Source of the DNA: Psychrobacter urativorans | Lineage (GTDB): Bacteria; Pseudomonadota; Gammaproteobacteria; Pseudomonadales; Moraxellaceae | Direction of reading: 5' to 3' | Assembly (NCBI RefSeq): GCF_001298525.1 | Contig: NZ_CP012678.1 | Coordinates: forward strand, 1,736,001 to 1,800,000 | DNA: 64,000 nucleotides | Notes under the pieces: model-generated | Databases searched by the model: none | Seen by the model: the letters and a program-made list of their open reading frames with translations, nothing else | What the model was told of the DNA's origin: nothing | In this document: one piece after another, positions 57,819 to 64,000 of the stretch | How the letters are laid out: every line of letters starts with the position of its first letter | Numbering within the stretch: position 1 is the stretch's first letter | Made by a program: the position numbers and the translations under genes

Positions 57819-58388
57819 ATGTCAATTAAGATACCAACATCGCAATCAGTCACTAATATAAAACCTCCTTTCAAAAAGTCTGTTGTCTTTGCGCTTACCT
57901 TAGCCAGTGCCTCCTTATTTACAGGATTGCTGACAACGTCAATGACCGCGCAAGCTGCCAGTTTGAATGATTTATTTGGTAATGCCCAAAGCAGCACGAA
58001 GTCGAAGTTTTTGCCAGTCGGTGAAGCTTTTCAAGTGACTAGCAGTAGTCAAGCGACGTCTATAGGCACAAAATTTTCGATTAATTTTGATATCACTCCC
58101 GGTCATTACGTCTATAAAGACCGAATTACCTTTAGTTTTCCTAAAGGTGTCCGCGCCACGCCCTTTACCTTTAGTCAGTCGCCCGTTTCCATTAATGATC
58201 CCACTTTTGGTAAAGTGCCCGTATTTACCCAAAGAAATGTGGTGGCAACCACGACGCTGACCTCGACGACGGGTAAGCCGATAAAAAATGCTGCTGTTGT
58301 TATTGGCTGGCAAGGTTGTGCCAAAGCGGGGCTGTGTTATCCACCCGAAAAAATTAAAACTACCGTTAATATTGCGGCACGTAAATAG
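57819..58388 (+). CDS. Stand-alone DsbD alpha-domain protein (paralogue of dsbD N-terminus)
   Basis: Periplasmic protein of 189 residues that consists of a signal peptide and one DsbD-alpha (immunoglobulin-like) domain and nothing else. The redox pair is conserved as C-x5-C in GWQGCAKAGLCYPPEK. Its signal peptide, alpha domain and even the ribosome-binding context (AAAGGTAG) resemble those of the dsbD gene 78 bases downstream; the alpha domains are roughly 70 percent identical by eye. It ends at the residue corresponding to the end of the alpha domain. It may act as a soluble thiol shuttle between the membrane part of DsbD and periplasmic targets, or be a duplication by-product. Confidence 0.88.
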   Translation: MSIKIPTSQSVTNIKPPFKKSVVFALTLASASLFTGLLTTSMTAQAASLNDLFGNAQSSTKSKFLPVGEAFQVTSSSQATSIGTKFSINFDITPGHYVYKDRITFSFPKGVRATPFTFSQSPVSINDPTFGKVPVFTQRNVVATTTLTSTTGKPIKNAAVVIGWQGCAKAGLCYPPEKIKTTVNIAARK

Positions 58389-58466
58389 CGAGTATCAAGA
58401 CACTCTTAGATGAGCCTGTTGTATGAGCAAGTCTGTTTAAATATTGGTAATAAAAGGTAGCCCTTC

Positions 58467-60698
58467 ATGTCTATAAAGACGCCGACAAAAAAATCATCGG
58501 TAAATACAAAAACCACTTCTAAGAAGTCTTATATTTTTGCGCTTGCGGTCGCCAGTACCTCGCTGGTTACTGGACTGACTGCCACGACAATGACGACTCA
58601 GGCAGCCGGTTTGGGTGATTTATTTAGCAGTGATAAAAGCGGCGCACAACAGAAGTTTTTACCCGTTGATAAAGCCTTTCAGGTCAGCAGTACGACAAAA
58701 GCGGTCGCTAATGGTACGCGTGTCTTGATTAATTTTAATATCACGCCTGAACATTATGTCTATAAAGATCGCATCAAGTTAGAGCTTCCTGCTGGCGTGA
58801 GCGCCACGCCCTTTACTTTTAGTCAGAAGCCAGTCTCGATTGATGATCCAACCTTTGGGCGCGTACCAGTATTTGACCAAACCAATGTAGTGGCGACGAC
58901 CACTTTGACTAATACTAGCGGTAAAAGTGTCGAGAAGGGCGCAGTAGTTATTGGTTGGCAAGGCTGTGCCAAAGCAGGTTTGTGTTATCCACCAGAGAAG
59001 ATTAAGACCACGGTTACTATAGCCGCAACATCGCAAAAATTAGCGCCCACATCTGTGATTGCTACCAGTAACAGCAATATCAGTAATTCTGCAAATACAG
59101 ATGTCGTGCCAGTAGCTAGTACCTTGGCGCAAAAAAGCACCAATACTGCTGACAATGTCGTAAACACCATAACGGGTGCGGATACGCCTACTGAGAATGG
59201 GCGCAATGCTGCTGTATTAAATGAGCAACAGCCCCAAGAAGGTGAGGGTATTGATGGTGATTTAATAGAGAATACCTCGGTAGAGGATAGCACTGCTATT
59301 AATACGATTTCTGGTGCCGATAGCAATACGATATCTGGAGCAGACAGCAACACCATCAGTGGTGCTGATACTGCTAATAGCAGTGACGTTGTTGCTGCCA
59401 ATGACTTAGAAGACAGTGACCCTTTCGGTTTAGCGAAGCATCCTTGGTTGGCATTGGGTTTATTATTCTTAGCAGGTCTAGGCTTAGCATTTACGCCTTG
59501 TGTGCTACCGATGTTGCCTATTGTCGCTAATATTGTCGCTCGTCAGCAAAATCCAACGGTGAAAAAAGGCGTTATTTTAACCACCAGTTATGCGGTAGGC
59601 GTCTCTATTGCTTACGGTATATTAGGGGCGTTGATTGCTGTATTCGGTGAATCCTTGGGTATTATCGGTTGGCTACAAAACCCCATTATTTTAATTGGTT
59701 TTGCCATCGTTTTTGTCTTGTTAGCCTTATATATGCTGGAAGTATTTAGCATCCGTTTACCCCGTGCTATTGTTAGTAAAATGCAAGGCTTAAGCCAAGC
59801 TGGTGATAGTAAGTTAGGCAGCGCGGGCGGTAGTTTAGCGGCTGGATTTTTATCAGCGCTGGTGGTGTCACCTTGTGTATCTGCGCCTTTATTTGGCGCA
59901 TTACTTGCTGTTTCAACGATAGGCAATCCGCTGCTAGGATTTGCGGCATTATTTATGTTGGGCTTTGGTTTATCCGCACCGCTTATTTTAATTGGGGCAA
60001 CTCAAGGCAGTATCATGCCAAAAGCGGGCGAGTGGATGAATTGGGTTAAGCAAGGCTTTGCGTTATTGCTATTTGCAGTGGCGTTATTACTCATTGAGCG
60101 CGTGTTCGTATCACCAGTCATGTTGTTAGTGTGGGCGCTATGGTTTATGGTCGTCGCCACATGGGCATGGAGCTGGTTGGGTAAAGGTCGAATGTTATCC
60201 CAAGCACTTGGTTTGGTGGCGGGCATTTGGGCAGCATGTCTGATTATTGGTGCTGCATTGGGTAATAATGATAGCTTGCATCCGCTAGAGTCATTGAGTG
60301 CGGCTCCGATGATGCTACAAGCAGCCGACGGACAAGCTAGCGGTAATAGCGGTGTTAATAATGTGTCAGATACCAAAATCACCACGCTCGCAGAACTTGA
60401 TGCTATCACTGCGGCAAATCCGAAAGTCTTGGTCGATTTGACCGCAGATTGGTGTATTGAATGTCGTATTATGGATAAAAATTTATTTACCAATCGCCCT
60501 GCACAGATGCAAGATTGGCAATTGGTGAGACTCGATATTACGGATACCACCGCAGATTCAAAAGCCATCTTAGCGCGTTATCAATTATTTGGTCCACCAA
60601 CGCTGCTATATTATCAAGATGGTGAATTGGTTAAGAAACAAGTGGGCGAGACGGGTCGCGCGGAGTTCGAGCAAACATTGACAGCGTTGAATCAATAA
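58467..60698 (+). CDS. dsbD: Thiol:disulfide interchange protein DsbD
   Basis: Carries electrons from cytoplasmic thioredoxin to periplasmic DsbC, CcmG and others. Domains in order: signal peptide, alpha domain (about 50-190) with C-x5-C in GCAKAGLC, a low-complexity linker (190-320), eight-helix beta domain with Cys in FTPCVLPMLP and SPCVSAPLFG, and a C-terminal thioredoxin-like gamma domain with CIEC near residue 662. All six functional cysteines are present. Length 743 against 565 in E. coli; the excess is mainly the linker, which contains the repeat at 59304-59375. AAGG precedes the ATG. Confidence 0.97.
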   Translation: MSIKTPTKKSSVNTKTTSKKSYIFALAVASTSLVTGLTATTMTTQAAGLGDLFSSDKSGAQQKFLPVDKAFQVSSTTKAVANGTRVLINFNITPEHYVYKDRIKLELPAGVSATPFTFSQKPVSIDDPTFGRVPVFDQTNVVATTTLTNTSGKSVEKGAVVIGWQGCAKAGLCYPPEKIKTTVTIAATSQKLAPTSVIATSNSNISNSANTDVVPVASTLAQKSTNTADNVVNTITGADTPTENGRNAAVLNEQQPQEGEGIDGDLIENTSVEDSTAINTISGADSNTISGADSNTISGADTANSSDVVAANDLEDSDPFGLAKHPWLALGLLFLAGLGLAFTPCVLPMLPIVANIVARQQNPTVKKGVILTTSYAVGVSIAYGILGALIAVFGESLGIIGWLQNPIILIGFAIVFVLLALYMLEVFSIRLPRAIVSKMQGLSQAGDSKLGSAGGSLAAGFLSALVVSPCVSAPLFGALLAVSTIGNPLLGFAALFMLGFGLSAPLILIGATQGSIMPKAGEWMNWVKQGFALLLFAVALLLIERVFVSPVMLLVWALWFMVVATWAWSWLGKGRMLSQALGLVAGIWAACLIIGAALGNNDSLHPLESLSAAPMMLQAADGQASGNSGVNNVSDTKITTLAELDAITAANPKVLVDLTADWCIECRIMDKNLFTNRPAQMQDWQLVRLDITDTTADSKAILARYQLFGPPTLLYYQDGELVKKQVGETGRAEFEQTLTALNQ
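59304..59375 (+). repeat. Three tandem 24-bp repeats in the dsbD linker
   Basis: Encode three copies of TISGADSN, with codon-level divergence between copies. A further in-frame TITGAD unit occurs at 59166, so the repeat once spread or duplicated more widely in the linker. Confidence 0.9.
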
Positions 60699-60734
60699 CG
60701 CAAAATCACAACCTCTTAATCTTAAACATCATCA

Positions 60735-60777
60735 ACGAGCCAGCACGACTATAAAACAGTTGCTGGCTCGTTTTTTT
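60735..60777 (+). terminator. Terminator of dsbD
   Basis: ACGAGCCAGCA/TGCTGGCTCGT stem (11 bp), 15-base loop, T7 tail, about 37 bases after the dsbD stop. Confidence 0.9.
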
Positions 60778-60821
60778 ATCAAATGCATGTTCTACTGTCT
60801 TTAAAAAATGATGCTACTTCT

Positions 60822-61340
60822 ATGAAAAATATTGTCACCTTAAATAGGCTTATCAATCAGACTCGGTATGTAGCAGTAAGCTTGCTTACTGCCACAATAA
60901 TGCTGAGCGGTTGCCAACCAAGCGATTCGTTATCGTCAGCGACGGTTCAACGTAATGATAGTAATGGTGTGTTCAAAGAAAGCACTATCAATATTTGTCA
61001 AAATGACACCGTAATGCAAGCTTTTACCGCCAAACAATCAAAGCGTCAAGTTAAGGGCTGCGGCATAATTATCAAAGCCTTGCCTGATGATAATGAAGGC
61101 AGCCGTCATCAAAAAATACTGATTGAGCTTGCTGACGTCAATCCTAAGCAAACGTTATTATTGGTGCACAATATTGACTTAGCACCGCGCGTGGCTGATG
61201 TCGCAAAAGGTACGCCACTGAGCTTTTATGGCGAGTACGTTTATAATGAGAAAGGTGGCTTGGTACACTGGACGCATCATGATCCTGCAGCGCGACATCA
61301 AGGCGGTTGGATTGAGAGTGGTGGCGTCCGTTATGAATAA
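60822..61340 (+). CDS. DUF3465 lipoprotein
   Basis: Lipoprotein of 172 residues, with a signal ending in the lipobox LSGC. The C-terminal 110 residues fit DUF3465: SKRQVKGCGIIIKAL, RHQKILIELAD, LLVHNIDLAPRV, FYGEYVYNEKGG and WTHHDPAARHQGGWI. The family has an OB-like appearance and a nuclease-inhibitor-like or ligand-binding role has not been established. ATG at 60822 gives a normal lipoprotein signal; ATG at 60783 would add 13 polar residues. No clear ribosome binding site is visible. Confidence 0.8.
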   Translation: MKNIVTLNRLINQTRYVAVSLLTATIMLSGCQPSDSLSSATVQRNDSNGVFKESTINICQNDTVMQAFTAKQSKRQVKGCGIIIKALPDDNEGSRHQKILIELADVNPKQTLLLVHNIDLAPRVADVAKGTPLSFYGEYVYNEKGGLVHWTHHDPAARHQGGWIESGGVRYE

Positions 61341-61442
61341 CGCGGCATGATCGTATTAAAAAGATGTCTCATGCGTCATGAGTAAATAATCAATCAATCC
61401 TAGTAACATGCGCGTATTTTCATTACAATAAAGTAACATTCT

Positions 61443-61480
61443 AAAAGCAGTGATGCCAACCCAGCATTGCTGCTTTTAAT
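61443..61480. terminator. Terminator after the DUF3465 gene
   Basis: AAAAGCAGTGATGC/GCATTGCTGCTTTT stem of 14 bp with two G-U wobbles, loop CAACCCA, short T tail, about 100 bases after the stop. Confidence 0.65.
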
Positions 61481-61618
61481 ACCTATATTCCTCTTATTTC
61501 TATATTAGCGCCCAGTTGACTGCTTACCTGTAATGGTGACGAAGTGGTGACGCTAATGATTATATCAGTCACTTCAGAGACTCTGCTGGTTGCAATACTA
61601 GTAAGATAAAGGACATTT

Positions 61619-63040
61619 ATGTTTGTTCATACTTTCTCAACGCCTCAATCTCCCAAGCAGGGTGCCCAGACTTATCTGAGCGTGACCGTTGGTTTGATGA
61701 TGAGCTGCCTTGCGGTGTCGGCGCAAGCGGCGAATAGCCAGTCTTCTATAACCGAGCTGCCCGTAGTGACTGCAACCACACCGAATACCAGCATTACCTC
61801 AACGCAAACCGTTCATAAACGCTTAAAATATCTCACTGCTCCCGTTGATAATGGCGTATCAGTCAGCGAAGAATTTATCGCGATGCAGACGAATCTGTTT
61901 TTTGAATGTACGCAAGTTCAGAGCGATGCAGCACGACTAGCATGTTTTGATAAGGTTGCAGAGCAAGGTAAAACGCCAAGTTATACTACGGCGAAACAGC
62001 CTCTAGATCTCGTCAAAACATTGCAAAGTACGATTTCAGGCAATCCGCAAGTTATCTTGGCTGAAAACGTAACACCTATTAATGGAAATACGGTTGTAGA
62101 GGCGGATACGGTCGTAGTCAGTAGTCAGCCGATATCGCCAGAATACTTGGATAACGGTAAAGTAAAAACTGACGCGCAAATTTTAGAAGACGTAGGCGTG
62201 ACCCAAAATGATATCGAAAAATACACCCCGTTAAGCTTAGCTTATGACTTGGATAAGAATAGTGAACGAGGCACATGGTCAGCGCGTCCGCATCGTCCTA
62301 TGTATGTATTACCTTTATTTTATAGTACCAACCCTAATCGTAATCCAAGTACCCCCAGTCAAGAAGAAGTCAATTTTACCTCTGATGAGATGCGTAATAC
62401 TGAGCTAAAACTACAAGTATCTATTAAAACTAAAGTGGCTGAAGACTTATTTGGGACTAGCGCTGATATGTGGTTTGGCTATAGCCAACTGTCGCATTGG
62501 CAGGTTTATAATCAGAAGAATTCACGTCCATTCCGTGCGACTGACTATGAGCCGGAGGTTTTTATAACCCAGCCTGTGAAGGCTAATCTGCCCTTTGGTG
62601 GGCGTTTACGGATGCTCGGCGTAGGGGCATCGCATCATTCAAATGGTCAGTCTGACCCGTTATCGCGCTCATGGAATCGTGCCTATGTGATGGGCGGTGC
62701 TGAATGGGGTAAATTTGCGATAGTGCCAAGAATATGGTCGCGTATCAGTACCGAAAATGACGATAGTGATGATAACCCAGATATCGAAGACTTCATGGGT
62801 CACGGCGATGTCACTTTCTTATATGATTTACCAAATAAGCAAAGCCTCAGTGGCACCCTACGCTATAACCATAAAACTGAAAAAGGCGCGGTACAGTTGG
62901 ATTACGTTTATCCGCTGACTAACAATGTCCATGGCTATCTGCAACTGTTCCGCGGTTATGGCGAGTCTATTATTGATTACAATCAAAAAAATACTGCAAT
63001 CGGCGTTGGGATTATGCTGAATGACTGGAAAGGTCTGTAG
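61619..63040 (+). CDS. pldA: Outer-membrane phospholipase A
   Basis: Integral outer-membrane phospholipase that removes misplaced phospholipids. The signal peptide ends near AVSAQA. The catalytic His and Ser are in GASHHSNGQSDP (near residue 340), followed by WNRAYVMGG, and an Asn/Asp in the adjacent beta strands completes the site. The last 250 residues form the 12-strand barrel. The first 200 residues of the mature protein are an extra region that contains a short cysteine-bearing motif NLFFECTQVQSDAARLACFDK, seen in several gammaproteobacterial envelope proteins. Length 473 against 289 in E. coli. AAAGGA precedes the ATG. Confidence 0.92.
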   Translation: MFVHTFSTPQSPKQGAQTYLSVTVGLMMSCLAVSAQAANSQSSITELPVVTATTPNTSITSTQTVHKRLKYLTAPVDNGVSVSEEFIAMQTNLFFECTQVQSDAARLACFDKVAEQGKTPSYTTAKQPLDLVKTLQSTISGNPQVILAENVTPINGNTVVEADTVVVSSQPISPEYLDNGKVKTDAQILEDVGVTQNDIEKYTPLSLAYDLDKNSERGTWSARPHRPMYVLPLFYSTNPNRNPSTPSQEEVNFTSDEMRNTELKLQVSIKTKVAEDLFGTSADMWFGYSQLSHWQVYNQKNSRPFRATDYEPEVFITQPVKANLPFGGRLRMLGVGASHHSNGQSDPLSRSWNRAYVMGGAEWGKFAIVPRIWSRISTENDDSDDNPDIEDFMGHGDVTFLYDLPNKQSLSGTLRYNHKTEKGAVQLDYVYPLTNNVHGYLQLFRGYGESIIDYNQKNTAIGVGIMLNDWKGL

Positions 63041-63151
63041 TTATAAAACTTGTAAGCATAAAGCTTATAAGAATAAAGCCGATAATACACAGAGCTTTCA
63101 TATCAGACACGCCAATGGTACTTACCGTAGTTATTTATATAGTGGTCATTT

Positions 63152-63943
63152 ATGCGTCGTTTAGCACCGTACCAAAGTGGCTTATGGCTGGCAGAGTATC
63201 TGAATAGTCGCTGTCAGCTTTGCCGTGTGACCCGTAGTGACCCACCATTACCACGCTCATTTAACAATGATGCCAGTGGTTCGGTCAGTCGTCTGAGGTC
63301 ATTGTCTAGCCGCTATTTTAATAAAGGGTTGTTATGTCAGCGTTGTCATGAGCATATCATGTGGCTGCCTGCTCCCTTTAATATTGATGTCGTCGCAGGC
63401 ACGTCACTAGCGATTCAAGCGGCGAGCTATTATGAGTATCCTATTCGCCAAGCCATTCGCGCTTTTAAACACCATGAAGACATGACGAAGTTACCATTAT
63501 TGGTGCATACCTTACGTCAATTGCCACGTCCTCATGGTTGCCATGCAGCCAACAGCGTCATTATTCCTATGCCAACGACGAACAGCAGGCTTATGAAGCG
63601 CGGTTTTGACCCTGTAACGGTCTTATGCGCTTATTTATCTAAACATTGGCAAATCCCACTATGGCATGGCGTGCAGCGTATTGACAGTACGGTCAGGCAA
63701 CAAGGCTTGAGCCGCGCTGAACGCTTAACCAATCTGAATAATGCCTTTGTCCTCACCGCAAAACCACCTGTTAAACGTCTGCTATTATTCGATGATGTTG
63801 CCACGACAGGCGCGAGTTTGCAGGCGTTAGCGGGTACGCTACTTGCTCAGTCTATCACGCCTCTTAATGCCTATATTCCCATTACTCATCCCTATCATAT
63901 TAGCGCCTACGCACTTGCGCATGGTAGTCATCGTCATCAATGA
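63152..63943 (+). CDS. comF: ComF-family phosphoribosyltransferase-like protein
   Basis: Protein of 263 residues. An N-terminal zinc-ribbon-like part has two CxxC pairs (CQLC near residue 22 and CQRC near 65). The C-terminal part is a type I PRTase fold with the PRPP-binding motif VKRLLLFDDVATTGAS near residue 215 (short part: LFDDVATTG). ComF/GntX proteins are required for transformation in several naturally competent bacteria, through a role downstream of DNA uptake; here this is inference only. AGG is absent before the ATG, so the start is less secure. The downstream context is outside the window. Confidence 0.9.
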   Translation: MRRLAPYQSGLWLAEYLNSRCQLCRVTRSDPPLPRSFNNDASGSVSRLRSLSSRYFNKGLLCQRCHEHIMWLPAPFNIDVVAGTSLAIQAASYYEYPIRQAIRAFKHHEDMTKLPLLVHTLRQLPRPHGCHAANSVIIPMPTTNSRLMKRGFDPVTVLCAYLSKHWQIPLWHGVQRIDSTVRQQGLSRAERLTNLNNAFVLTAKPPVKRLLLFDDVATTGASLQALAGTLLAQSITPLNAYIPITHPYHISAYALAHGSHRHQ

Positions 63944-64000
63944 TAACCCTACCATGCTCAGTATCCTCACCATATGATAAAAATCACACACTGACTTTTA

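Overview
The window is a 64 kb piece of a gammaproteobacterial chromosome, most likely a Psychrobacter or close Moraxellaceae relative. The assignment rests on moderate GC with AT-rich intergenic DNA, type II secretion genes scattered as single loci (gspE, gspF and gspG, as in Acinetobacter), a wax-ester-synthase/DGAT acyltransferase, an OMPLA with an extra N-terminal region, and the overall flavour of the proteins. It is inferred from gene content, not from a database match. Almost everything is chromosomal housekeeping; I see no prophage, intact insertion sequence or CRISPR array.

Layout. 1-8.1 kb: 3' end of purL, then a small AT-rich accessory island on the minus strand (an Xre-ImmA/IrrE metalloprotease with an unknown partner, a small charged protein and a class I glutamine amidotransferase), an FAD aromatic hydroxylase flanked by two copies of the 3' end of an amidase gene, the lipoprotein amidase itself, and a YiiM-type MOSC protein. 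8.3-13.4 kb: rsfS, nadD, pta and ackA on the minus strand. 14-18 kb: lptM, lysA, dapF and xerC on the plus strand, then a convergent nitrilase-family gene. 19-27.4 kb: rpoN, hpf, then minus-strand tusA-like, rpoH, DUF423 and thiS, then a BepA-like protease, yqeY and rpsU. 27.8-30.8 kb: two tandem cytochrome c5-type lipoproteins, tsaD and crcB. 30.8-35 kb: metR and potABC. 35-48.8 kb: carbonic anhydrase, gloA, cytochrome c', hemF, ribA, dxs, suhB, the wax-ester synthase, thiG, gspE, an exported RidA and a DUF4442 protein. 49-52.7 kb: a McrB/McrC-type pair, then a tRNA cluster (Pro-TGG, Arg-TCT, His-GTG) behind a near-consensus promoter. 53-64 kb: an AraC regulator, an unknown protein, gspF, gspG, a stand-alone DsbD alpha domain next to full-length dsbD, a DUF3465 lipoprotein, pldA and comF.

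How genes work together: ackA-pta form the acetate switch; lysA-dapF are the last lysine/diaminopimelate steps and sit beside xerC; potABC is a polyamine importer without its binding protein; thiS and thiG act in the same thiazole pathway but lie 22 kb apart; gspE, gspF and gspG are the motor, platform and major pseudopilin of one secretion machine; the DsbD pair and the c-type cytochromes belong to envelope redox chemistry.

The strongest candidates for something less ordinary are the Xre-ImmA/unknown gene pair with an operator-like palindrome inside its predicted promoter, the McrBC-like pair beside the tRNA cluster, the tandem DsbD-alpha duplication, the tandem c5 cytochromes with very different linkers, and the amidase-gene remnant that brackets the FAD hydroxylase. 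None of these is proven novel from sequence alone.
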